Source: Chitinophagaceae bacterium
Lineage (GTDB): Bacteria; Bacteroidota; Bacteroidia; Chitinophagales; Chitinophagaceae
Assembly (NCBI GenBank): GCA_003167015.1
Contig: PMUF01000074.1
Coordinates: 1-6,703 of the forward strand
Direction of reading: 5' to 3'
DNA length: 6,703 bases
The stretch's first letter is position 1. Every line of letters starts with the position of its first letter. Of the stretch, positions 1 through 6,066 are shown piece after piece. Made by a program: the position numbers and the translations under genes. The notes beneath the pieces were generated by a model. The model had not been told where the DNA came from, did no database searches, and saw only the letters and a list, made by a program, of their open reading frames with translations.

Positions 1-291
1 GAGTTGATCGACATCCTGCTGAACAATCTGTTCAGCAACGCCAGCAACCACAATACCCTGCATGGAGATATCGACATTGAATTGCTGTCGCGGCAATTAA
101 CGATCAGCAATACCGGCCTCCCCCTCGCACTGGACCCCCGTCGGGTTTTCAGCCGCTTTTATAAAGGCGAACAGCATACCGGCCATAACGGCCTGGGGCT
201 ATCGATCATCAAACAGATCTGCGAGGTGACCTCTTTACAGCCGGCCTATCGGTTTTCCGGCAACCGGCATTACTTCAGCTTTATCTGGTAA
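1..291 (+). CDS. Sensor histidine kinase, C-terminal ATP-binding domain (5' end outside window)
   Basis: This is the last 96 codons of a two-component sensor kinase; the frame is open to the window edge, so the start, sensor and phospho-acceptor domains are missing. What remains is a HATPase_c domain, which binds ATP and feeds phosphate to the kinase's conserved histidine. Visible motifs in order are an N-box (LLNNLFSNASNHN), a short G1-like NTG, an F-box-like RFYKG and a G2 box (GHNGLGLSIIK). The classical DxGxG G1 box is reduced to SNTGLP, a form I associate with some Bacteroidota kinases. The protein ends soon after the G2 box with the usual final beta strands, so the C-terminus looks intact. 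The signal sensed and the partner regulator cannot be told from this fragment. The next gene is convergent, so this kinase ends its transcription unit here. Confidence 0.88.
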   Translation, partial: ELIDILLNNLFSNASNHNTLHGDIDIELLSRQLTISNTGLPLALDPRRVFSRFYKGEQHTGHNGLGLSIIKQICEVTSLQPAYRFSGNRHYFSFIW

Positions 292-361
292 CCTCCCCGC
301 GCCAAATGCCTTCCCAAGTCCCCGCGGCCTCATCACCCCCGCCGTTTCATCCTGCTGAGCC

Positions 362-550
362 CTACCGGCTGGCCTTCGCCTTCTTAGGCACCTTGTCCCC
401 TTCCTTACGCGCCTCGGACAAACCGATGGCAATAGCTTGCTTGGGGTTGGTAACCTTTTTGCCGCTGCGGCCGCTCCTGAGCTGGCCCTCTTTCATTTCC
501 TCCATGGACTTCTGCACCTTGTGCTGGGATTCTTTTGAATACTTTGCCAT
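362..550 (-). CDS. Small basic DUF6496-family protein
   Basis: A 62-residue protein with 17 Lys/Arg residues, ending in a lysine-rich tail. The central part (GKKVTNPKQAIAIGLSEARK, about residues 30-49) is the characteristic core of DUF6496 proteins, in which a Gly/Lys-rich stretch precedes KQAIAIGLSxAR. The function of the family is unknown to me. The basic composition would suit nucleic-acid binding, but that is only inference. I chose the ATG at 548-550 because family members begin with a short MAK/MPE-type N-terminus; the frame is open to 622, but the extra 24 residues (with CYK and LLLL) do not look like this family. It lies 97 nt downstream of the aminopeptidase P gene on the same strand, so it may be read from that operon or from its own promoter. 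TACTTTG lies upstream (minus strand, about 20 nt before the ATG) but is one base short of the Bacteroidota TAnnTTTG box. Confidence 0.72.
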   Translation of the reverse strand: MAKYSKESQHKVQKSMEEMKEGQLRSGRSGKKVTNPKQAIAIGLSEARKEGDKVPKKAKASR

Positions 551-647
551 AAAATTGGTTTTATAACAAAGTAGCAGCAAAACCTTTGCCAGGCTGGCCG
601 CCCCAATCCGCCGCCAATCCACTCGCCGGGCACACCGTAACGCACCC

Positions 648-2033
648 TTACCCCCTCAACTCCTCTATCTCCGCGGCCGTCTTGGCCAGCGGTTTGCCCA
701 GCAGCCTGCTCCCCTCAGCCGTCACCAGCAAATCCTCTTCTATGCGGATACCCCCGAAATGCCGGAAGGCTTCCAGCTTGATGTAGTCGATGAAGTCTCC
801 GTATTTCTTTTCTGCCCCCCAGCGGTCCATCAGCTCGGGAATAAAATAAAGCCCCGGCTCGATAGTCACCACAAATCCCGGCTCGAGGCTGCGGGCCAGG
901 CGAAGGGATTTCCACCCGAAATCTTTGCTCTTTTTCAGGTCATCGGTATAGCCGACATATTCTTCACCCAGATCCTCCATGTCGTGCACATCCAGCCCCA
1001 TCATATGCCCCAGCCCGCACTGGAAGACCATGGTATGGGCGCCGGCCGCCACAGCCTCCTTCGGGTCGCCCTTCATCACTCCCGCCGCCTTCAACCCCTC
1101 CACCAACTTTTCAGCAGCCAGCGTGTGGACGTCCCGGAATAGGATACCGGGCCGTACAGCGGCTACCGCAGCCTCCTGGGCAGAAAGGACAATGTCGTAC
1201 ATCTCCCGTTGCAGGGTCGTAAACTTTTTGGCGACCGGGAAGGTGCGGGTCATATCCCCCGCATAGTGCATGCCATTCTCGGCGCCACTGTCGCAAATAG
1301 CGATCCGGCCGTCTTTCATCACCGTATTCCCGTAATGATTATGTAACACCTGCCCATTAACCGTCAGTATCGTTGGAAAAGCCAGGTTACCGCCCGCACT
1401 GATGGCGATGCCGTGCAACACCCCCGCCAGCTGTGCCTCAGTCATGCCATCCCGGGCCCCCTTGATCGCCGCGAGGTGCATCGCCGCCGTTATATCCACC
1501 GCTGCATCGATCTGCTCCACCTCTTCGGCCGATTTGACCGATCGCTGCGCAACGACTGCCTTGATCAAAGGCACGCTTGCATGCCCCTTCAACGCCGCAG
1601 GCGAAAACCCCAGCCATGCACTCAGCTTGAGGATATTTTCCGGCCGGTAAGGCGGTAAAAAATGGATCGTCCTGCCCAGACCGCGGGCCGAGGCCAACTC
1701 CACCGGCAACGCCGCAGAAGGCTGGATATCGTTGATACCCGCCGGCTCCGCCTGTTGGGCTATGGAAGGTTGCGGACCCGTCCACACAATATCGTCGAGG
1801 GTAAGGTCATTACCGTAGATGATCTCCTTGCCGTTGTCGATGTCAATCACCGCCGCCAGACCGGGCCTGTCCAGACCGAAAAAGTACAGGAAAGTGCTGT
1901 CCTGCCGGAAATGATACAGGTTATCCTTATAATTCATGCTGCTGTCCTCATTGCCGAGCAACAACACCAACCCGTGGCCTAGCTGCTGCTTCAATGCAGC
2001 CCGGCGATCGATATAAGTACTTTTATTGAACAT
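648..2033 (-). CDS. Xaa-Pro aminopeptidase (aminopeptidase P, M24B family)
   Basis: A 461-residue cytoplasmic metallopeptidase with no signal peptide or membrane segment. Enzymes of this family remove an N-terminal residue when the second residue is proline, using two Mn ions. Residues 1 to about 160 match the AMP_N domain (RRAALKQQL, then YFFGLDRPG). Residues from about 170 form the pita-bread catalytic domain. The expected metal ligands are all present: D248 in ICDSGAE, D260 in AGDMTRTFP, H343 in GLGHMMGLDVHD, E392 in TIEPGLYF and E432 in IRIEEDLLVT. H231 and H233 in LHNHYGN match the conserved active-site histidine region. Length is close to E. coli PepP (about 440). The ATG lies 9 nt after the stop of the M1 peptidase gene, so the two are almost certainly co-transcribed and perhaps translationally coupled. 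There is no recognisable Shine-Dalgarno, as is usual in Bacteroidota. The function is well supported; I give no symbol because several paralogues usually exist. Confidence 0.95.
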   Translation of the reverse strand: MFNKSTYIDRRAALKQQLGHGLVLLLGNEDSSMNYKDNLYHFRQDSTFLYFFGLDRPGLAAVIDIDNGKEIIYGNDLTLDDIVWTGPQPSIAQQAEPAGINDIQPSAALPVELASARGLGRTIHFLPPYRPENILKLSAWLGFSPAALKGHASVPLIKAVVAQRSVKSAEEVEQIDAAVDITAAMHLAAIKGARDGMTEAQLAGVLHGIAISAGGNLAFPTILTVNGQVLHNHYGNTVMKDGRIAICDSGAENGMHYAGDMTRTFPVAKKFTTLQREMYDIVLSAQEAAVAAVRPGILFRDVHTLAAEKLVEGLKAAGVMKGDPKEAVAAGAHTMVFQCGLGHMMGLDVHDMEDLGEEYVGYTDDLKKSKDFGWKSLRLARSLEPGFVVTIEPGLYFIPELMDRWGAEKKYGDFIDYIKLEAFRHFGGIRIEEDLLVTAEGSRLLGKPLAKTAAEIEELRG

Positions 2034-2042
2034 ATTCCAAAA

Positions 2043-3662
2043 TTACAAATCATAGATAACTTTCTTCAGGTAAAAATCCCGCGTGTCGATGAAGGGCATA
2101 GTCGTACTCGTCACTGTAATCCCTTTTTTGTCGACCATCGTCCGTTTGGTCCCGGCATCGGTCGTGATCTCCAGCGGCAGCGACATATCTATATTCAGCA
2201 ATTGCACCAGGTAATGCGTCGGGTCGGCCGGCCTTACCCGGATTTCCAATTTATCGGTGGTGTACAGGTAGAGATGGAACAAGGGTGACAAGTCCATCCC
2301 CGAAGCCTGTTCAAAGGTCTGCTCCACTTCAGCCGTACTGGCGGAATGGATATAGGTATGGTTGCTGTCGGTAGCAATACGCTTGATCGCGGGAAAGAAA
2401 ATACTGTCGCCTAAAATGTACCGTATAGTGTGGATGAAAAACGCGCCCTTCGGATAAATATCGGGATGATAGGCATCGTCTTCGGTAATATCCTTGCCCA
2501 GCACGATGGGCTTGTCATTGCGGATGCGGGGTACATAATGCTGGAAGATCTTTTCATATGCCGCCTCGCCTTCCATATCACGGGTGTAGAGGGCGTCACC
2601 GAAAGTGCCGATTCCTTCATGTATCCAATAGTCTGCCCAGTCGCCGGCCGTTACCTTGTTACCCCACCATTCATGTCCGAATTCGTGATTCATGAGCCCG
2701 TCGAAATCCTGGCCGCCGATCTGTGTATACCTGAACTTATTGCCATAGGCATTCATCGTCTGGTGCTCCATGCCCAGATGCGGCGTCTCCACGATCCCGA
2801 TCTTCTCCTTTGCCCAGGGATATTCCCCGAAGTATTTCTCTTTCACATGCGCAAAACGTTCCAGCAATTCCAGCTGGTAAGGACCTTTGTCCGCATGCTC
2901 CTTGAGTACGTAGAACTGCATCGGCACTTTGTGCCCCTCGATGGTCGTATACGTGCGGGTCACCACGGTATAATCTCCCACATTGAAGACAATGCTGTAA
3001 TTGTTGATGGGATAGTTGGTCTTCCAGTGATAGCTGCTGCGGTCTCCCTTCGTCTTTATCCCTGCCAGCAGGCCGGGACCGGCTACTACCAGCCCTTTCG
3101 GGACGGTGATGGTCAGATCGACGCCTTCATCCGGTTCGTCCGAAGGATGGTCCTTGGCAGGGAAAAAGATCTTTCCACCCGTTCCCTCTGCCGTGACTGC
3201 CACCCAGGGATGACCCGTAGAATCGGTGGTGAAGGTAAACCCATCATCCCATGGCGGCCGCTTGGCGATCATCGGATGGCCCGCATACTGCACCCTGACC
3301 GTCACCAGACCCGCCGGCCATGGCTGCGGAGCCGTAATATGCAGTTCGTGATGCTCATGCGTAAAGGCCGCCGGCTTGTCATTCACCAGCAATTTCTCCA
3401 CTTTGAAGGAATCCATGAGATCGAACAGCAGCGCCGTCGCCGGAGCTAATAAATTGCATCGAATAATGGTATATCCAGAAATCGATTTATCCGGGATGTC
3501 GAGCGCCACGTCGATGGTATAGTGCAGGACGTCCATATTGGCCTGCTCAGGCTTCAACTTACCGCCATAAGACGGCCTATCCGTCGGCGGCCGGGTCGCC
3601 TGGCCAAAAACCGCGCCGGTGATCAGCAGCAATAGTAGAAAATAGGTGATGAATCGCAACAT
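2043..3662 (-). CDS. Exported M1 family zinc aminopeptidase
   Basis: A 539-residue gluzincin. The N-terminus has a short basic start (MLRF), a leucine-rich hydrophobic core and a likely signal peptidase I site near GAVFG/Q, with no lipobox cysteine, so it is probably periplasmic. After the N-terminal beta domain (about residues 45-240) comes the catalytic domain. It holds GMEH (297-300, in place of the usual GAMEN exopeptidase motif), HEFGH (326-330) with the third zinc ligand E349 exactly 18 residues after the second histidine (HExxHx18E), and the catalytic tyrosine Y403 in YPKGAFF. It is much shorter than E. coli PepN (about 870), lacking the long helical C-terminal domain, which is common in Bacteroidota members. 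I see no type IX secretion tail. The frame is open to 3725, but the extra 21 residues would bury the signal peptide, so the ATG at 3660-3662 is preferred. It is the first gene of the operon with aminopeptidase P. Confidence 0.93.
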   Translation of the reverse strand: MLRFITYFLLLLLITGAVFGQATRPPTDRPSYGGKLKPEQANMDVLHYTIDVALDIPDKSISGYTIIRCNLLAPATALLFDLMDSFKVEKLLVNDKPAAFTHEHHELHITAPQPWPAGLVTVRVQYAGHPMIAKRPPWDDGFTFTTDSTGHPWVAVTAEGTGGKIFFPAKDHPSDEPDEGVDLTITVPKGLVVAGPGLLAGIKTKGDRSSYHWKTNYPINNYSIVFNVGDYTVVTRTYTTIEGHKVPMQFYVLKEHADKGPYQLELLERFAHVKEKYFGEYPWAKEKIGIVETPHLGMEHQTMNAYGNKFRYTQIGGQDFDGLMNHEFGHEWWGNKVTAGDWADYWIHEGIGTFGDALYTRDMEGEAAYEKIFQHYVPRIRNDKPIVLGKDITEDDAYHPDIYPKGAFFIHTIRYILGDSIFFPAIKRIATDSNHTYIHSASTAEVEQTFEQASGMDLSPLFHLYLYTTDKLEIRVRPADPTHYLVQLLNIDMSLPLEITTDAGTKRTMVDKKGITVTSTTMPFIDTRDFYLKKVIYDL

Positions 3663-3690
3663 GGCAGTAGATTTTGATGAGGATGGCCGG

Positions 3691-3713
3691 AAAGTTCGCA
3701 AAATGCGAACTTT
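3691..3713. promoter_or_regulatory. Perfect 10-bp inverted repeat upstream of the M1 peptidase gene
   Basis: The arms AAAGTTCGCA (3691-3700) and TGCGAACTTT (3704-3713) are perfect reverse complements around a 3-nt AAA spacer. The element ends 28 bp upstream of the chosen ATG of the leftward peptidase operon, where a 5' leader or promoter would lie. It could be a dimeric-repressor operator or a stable leader hairpin in the mRNA; no T-run follows on either strand, so it is not a simple intrinsic terminator. It also lies inside the alternative N-terminal extension of the M1 frame, which favours reading that extension as non-coding. The regulator is unknown. Confidence 0.6.
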
Positions 3714-3864
3714 GGCGGAGAGCAATATAACGACTTATGCCTGAATGATCTAGCTAGGAATTACCTTAGACTGACCAACATTTCACCGAAAGTCAAAAAT
3801 CCATTTATTACCGATAGCTGACGAAATTGACAAAATTACCCAGATATTATGAACTATTTTTAAG

Positions 3865-3889
3865 TAATTTGCATTAAAATCGCAAATTA
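3865..3889. promoter_or_regulatory. Inverted repeat (candidate operator) immediately upstream of the ATPase gene
   Basis: The perfect 8-bp arms TAATTTGC (3865-3872) and GCAAATTA (3882-3889) are separated by 9 nt (25 bp in total, about two and a half helical turns). The right arm ends only 6 nt before the ATPase ATG. The left arm contains TAATTTG, one base short of the Bacteroidota TAnnTTTG element, so a protein bound here would cover both a possible promoter core and the translation start. No convincing -33 TTG element is found at the proper distance (the nearest, 3827-3829, is 35 nt away). The region is AT-rich, so a chance repeat of this size is possible. Confidence 0.42.
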
Positions 3890-3895
3890 GAAAAA

Positions 3896-5149
3896 ATGAT
3901 CCTTGACTTTTCCATTGGGAATTACCGATCGTTTAATAAAATTCAAACACTGAATTTTAGAGCGACCTCATTAATCTCTGAAGATAAGACTGTTGATCGA
4001 AACAATATTATTGAGATAGATGGGAATCGCATTTTGAAGACTGTTGGTCTGTATGGCCCCAATGGCAGCGGTAAGTCTAATCTAATTAATGGGCTCCAAC
4101 TCTTTCGTCAACTGGTGGAACAGTCGTTAGAATCCGAAGCCATTATGGTCTTTGCACCTGACCCCTTTTTATTAACAGATGAGCAAACCGATAACGCCGG
4201 ATTTTTCCAGATTCAATTACTCCTTGACAAAAAAAAATATCGCTATGGATTTACACTAAATGCCCATGGATCTGTTATACAAGAATGGTTATTTGGACCG
4301 GCAGATAAAAATGAGACATGGTATTTTAAACGATCGGGTGAAAACGTAGAATCGAACAAAGAATGGTTTGAGGAAGGCTACAATTTGCCATTGGACAACC
4401 TGCGGCGGAATACATTATTCCTAACGTTTGCCTCTGCCTATAATGGATCAGTAGCACAAGCAATTCGTGGATTCATTGTAAAAAAAATGTTTTTTGAAAT
4501 CCCTGGGCAAGGCAGAAGGCATTCTATGTTTAATTCAACTGGAAAACGAATTTTTGGAATCAATCCTGTTGAACCGACTAATGAATTGGTTAAGGAAGGG
4601 AAATCTGGATTAGTCTTAGATTGGTTAAGAAAAGGCGGTCTGGATTATAATAACATCCGCATCAATGAACAAAACGGCCATTTCGAAGATGTAATCTTGG
4701 AAAAAAACATTTTTGATAAAGAAGGAAAAGCAAGCAGTATTAGAGAACTTGATTTGAACGATAATGAATCAGCCGGAACTAATAAATTCTATTACAATAT
4801 AGGTATTTTACATCAACTATTCCAGGAAGGCGGAATTTTCATCTCCGATGAAATCGACAATAATTTTCACCCTTCCCTGCTACGGCAGTTTGTCCATTTT
4901 TTTAATGATCCTCATATAAATGCCACCGGAGCGCAACTTCTTTTTACCAGCCATGACACCAATCTACTGCACCCTGACATTTTAAGGCGCGACCAAATCT
5001 ACTTTTCTGAGAAATCTTTAACCAATGAAACCGTTCTATACTCGTTATCGGATTTAAAGGGCATACGCAATAATGCTGACTTTGCTCGTCAATATCTTGC
5101 CGGCTTTTATGGTGCCTTACCTATCCTGGAAAAATATAAAAATGAATAG
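3896..5149 (+). CDS. AAA/ABC-type ATPase of an RloA/AbiLi-like two-gene module
   Basis: A 417-residue cytoplasmic P-loop ATPase of the AAA_15/AAA_21 (SMC/OLD-like) group. The N-terminus (ILDFSIGNYRSF) is the usual first strand of these proteins. The Walker A is GPNGSGKS (54-61). An ABC-signature-like ESAGT lies at 291-295. Walker B is IFISDEID (314-321, with D318 and catalytic E319), followed by a D-loop (NNFHPSLL) and an H-loop, TSHD with H353. The C-terminus ends in QYLAGFYGALP, a tail I associate with ATPases paired with RloB. No zinc hook or long coiled coil is seen and no nuclease domain is fused, so it differs from RloC, PrrC and OLD/GajA. The RloB gene starts 3 nt after its stop, implying one mRNA and a joint function. 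Such pairs (RloA/RloB; AbiLi/AbiLii of lactococci) are linked to phage defence, with the ATPase probably sensing or regulating the partner. AT-rich composition unlike the flanking genes suggests acquisition by transfer. Confidence 0.88.
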   Translation: MILDFSIGNYRSFNKIQTLNFRATSLISEDKTVDRNNIIEIDGNRILKTVGLYGPNGSGKSNLINGLQLFRQLVEQSLESEAIMVFAPDPFLLTDEQTDNAGFFQIQLLLDKKKYRYGFTLNAHGSVIQEWLFGPADKNETWYFKRSGENVESNKEWFEEGYNLPLDNLRRNTLFLTFASAYNGSVAQAIRGFIVKKMFFEIPGQGRRHSMFNSTGKRIFGINPVEPTNELVKEGKSGLVLDWLRKGGLDYNNIRINEQNGHFEDVILEKNIFDKEGKASSIRELDLNDNESAGTNKFYYNIGILHQLFQEGGIFISDEIDNNFHPSLLRQFVHFFNDPHINATGAQLLFTSHDTNLLHPDILRRDQIYFSEKSLTNETVLYSLSDLKGIRNNADFARQYLAGFYGALPILEKYKNE

Positions 5150-5152
5150 ATT

Positions 5153-5896
5153 ATGCCGGACGCATGGGATTTGATACCTCAGACAGAAAGAGATTCCGAT
5201 AATGTCACCACCTTTATACTGCTTTGCGAAGATACCGTGAACGAGCCGTCATATTTTAGAAGCTTTGAAAAATCCAACAAAGTCAAAATAAATGTCGTAG
5301 AAGGCCAATTGAGTTCATTTAAAAACATCGTAAACACCCTGCAATACTGCGAAAAAGAAGGTTTGTTGGAGATCATAGATAATCATTACCAGCTAAAACC
5401 GGGGATAACTAAACACGTATGGAGTGTCTTCGACCGTGATGTTGAATCAGTAGATGCCCATAGCATTGATCCGGCTAATGATATGCAGTTTTCATTCAGC
5501 ATTCAATCAGCGCAAAAAGCAGGAATTAAAGTTGCCTGGAGCAATGATGCGTTCGAGCTTTGGATACTTTTACATTTTGAGGATGTCGAACCTGGTCTTT
5601 GGCGTCATAGGACATATATCTATGAACGGCTAACTGCCATTTTTAAGGCCATTCCAGAGCAATCGGCAGAAATGGCAGCTATTACAGGCCGAGAGAATTT
5701 TAATTATAAGATCTTCTTAAAAAGACGGTCTTACTTCGTGCTATACGTATTGCCAAAATTGTTAAATCGAAGGGAATACGCCATACAAAGGGCAAAGGCC
5801 TTAGAATCTGTCTTTAACGCCCAGCAACCCTACCATCAATGTAATCCATGTACTAAAGTTCACCAATTGGTAACAAGCATTCTGTCTTTTACCTAA
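5153..5896 (+). CDS. RloB-family protein, putative effector of the ATPase module
   Basis: A 247-residue soluble protein matching the RloB family. Visible family marks in order are LLCEDTVNEPSYF (24-35, with E26 and E31), VFDRD (92-96), IKVAWSNDAFELWILLHF (125-142) and a C-terminal NPCTKVHQLV (231-240). The early glutamate after a hydrophobic strand, then a DxD (D94, D96) at the end of another strand, resembles the metal-binding layout of Toprim nucleases. I infer a possible nuclease fold, but this cannot be proven from sequence alone. Length is typical for the family. The gene follows the ATPase with 3 nt between stop and ATG, so the two are very likely co-expressed, as with AbiLi/AbiLii in lactococcal abortive infection. 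Family assignment is good; the biochemical activity is not established here. Confidence 0.85.
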   Translation: MPDAWDLIPQTERDSDNVTTFILLCEDTVNEPSYFRSFEKSNKVKINVVEGQLSSFKNIVNTLQYCEKEGLLEIIDNHYQLKPGITKHVWSVFDRDVESVDAHSIDPANDMQFSFSIQSAQKAGIKVAWSNDAFELWILLHFEDVEPGLWRHRTYIYERLTAIFKAIPEQSAEMAAITGRENFNYKIFLKRRSYFVLYVLPKLLNRREYAIQRAKALESVFNAQQPYHQCNPCTKVHQLVTSILSFT

Positions 5897-5910
5897 AAGG
5901 GTATAAAAAG

Positions 5911-5969
5911 AAAAAACCCGTCAAAGTTGCGCTTTATTCGGTGAGGAACAAGAGGCTTGACGGGTGTTA
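5911..5969 (-). ncRNA. Candidate small structured RNA (or complex terminator) downstream of the RloB gene
   Basis: Read on the minus strand, a 9-bp perfect outer stem (ACCCGTCAA at 5957-5965 region complement, pairing with 5916-5924; arms on the plus strand are ACCCGTCAA 5916-5924 and TTGACGGGT 5957-5965) closes by one more pair past a bulge. It holds an inner 7-bp hairpin (CUUGUUC, loop CUCACC, GAAUaAAG with one bulged A; plus-strand 5932-5952) and is followed directly by T6 (5911-5916, sharing one base with the stem). A perfect TACCTTTG box lies just upstream. The inner stem relies on a G-U pair on the minus strand that becomes an A-C mismatch on the plus strand. Together these favour a leftward transcript of about 60 nt ending at an intrinsic terminator. 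The simpler alternative is a terminator for the uxuA transcript, though the T-run is 150 nt past that stop. No family was identified; Rfam Bacteroidota motifs such as Flavo-1 would be the ones to test. Confidence 0.42.
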
Positions 5970-5992
5970 TTACCTCAAAGGTAAGATATTTT
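5970..5992 (+). terminator. Possible intrinsic terminator for the ATPase-RloB operon
   Basis: The perfect 6-bp arms TTACCT (5970-5975) and AGGTAA (5979-5984) surround a CAA loop and are followed by GATATTTTT on the plus strand. It lies 73 nt after the RloB stop and would end the rightward transcript. The stem is short and only moderately GC-rich, and the same bases carry the minus-strand TAnnTTTG box, so its role is uncertain. Confidence 0.35.
5976..5983 (-). promoter_or_regulatory. TAnnTTTG -7 promoter element, reading leftwards
   Basis: The minus strand reads TACCTTTG, an exact match to the Bacteroidota primary sigma factor -7 consensus TAnnTTTG. Transcription would start around 5967-5971, just before the hairpin element at 5911-5965. 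A TTG at the -33 position is not seen (that area reads TTTTAACAAG), so this is a half-supported promoter. Confidence 0.4.
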
Positions 5993-6066
5993 TATGATCG
6001 CTTGTTAAAAAAAAGCATAAAGCAACCCCTCTGTAAATAATTGATAATCAAATTTATCTGCGCACC

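Larger units (their letters stand above)
3726..6066. other. AT-rich segment carrying the ATPase-RloB cassette, candidate genomic islet
   Basis: Base composition changes sharply here: the flanking peptidase and uxuA genes are GC-rich, while the ATPase and RloB genes and both intergenic edges are rich in A/T runs. The change starts in the intergenic region near 3730 and ends near 6060, at gene borders. No integrase, transposase, tRNA or clear target-site duplication is visible, so the mechanism of insertion is unknown. The non-coding edges (3726-3895 and 5897-6066) hold only the repeats and hairpins listed separately. Confidence 0.55.

Noticed and set aside
292..361. Terminator between the kinase and the DUF6496 gene
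   Set aside because: The convergent gap has GC-rich direct repeats (CCCCGCG twice) but no stem followed by a T-run on either strand.
551..622. N-terminal extension of the DUF6496 frame
   Set aside because: The added residues do not resemble the family, while the internal ATG gives a typical MAK start and length.
2430..3449. Long 339-codon open frame on the plus strand opposite the M1 peptidase gene
   Set aside because: It is a mirror of a gene with complete M1 motifs; the translation shows no recognisable domain and such antisense frames are common in GC-rich genes.
3663..3725. N-terminal extension of the M1 peptidase frame to an upstream ATG
   Set aside because: It would put 21 basic residues before a clear signal peptide and would run through the perfect inverted repeat at 3691-3713.
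3750..3757. CTAGCTAG 8-bp palindrome
   Set aside because: Short and isolated, with no promoter or repeat context to give it meaning.
3896..5149. ATPase as RloC, PrrC, OLD/GajA or Septu PtuA
   Set aside because: No zinc hook, anticodon nuclease, fused Toprim domain or neighbouring HNH gene is present; the adjacent RloB gene fits an RloA/AbiLi-type pair better.
3842..5998. Similar AGATATT...ATGA strings at 3842-3854 and 5984-5998 as target-site duplications of an inserted element
   Set aside because: They differ in length and are low-complexity A/T strings, so they are not convincing direct repeats.
6041..6051. TTGATAATCAA dyad downstream of uxuA as a terminator
   Set aside because: Five-base AT-rich arms with a one-base centre cannot form a stable hairpin; at most it is a chance palindrome or a small protein site.
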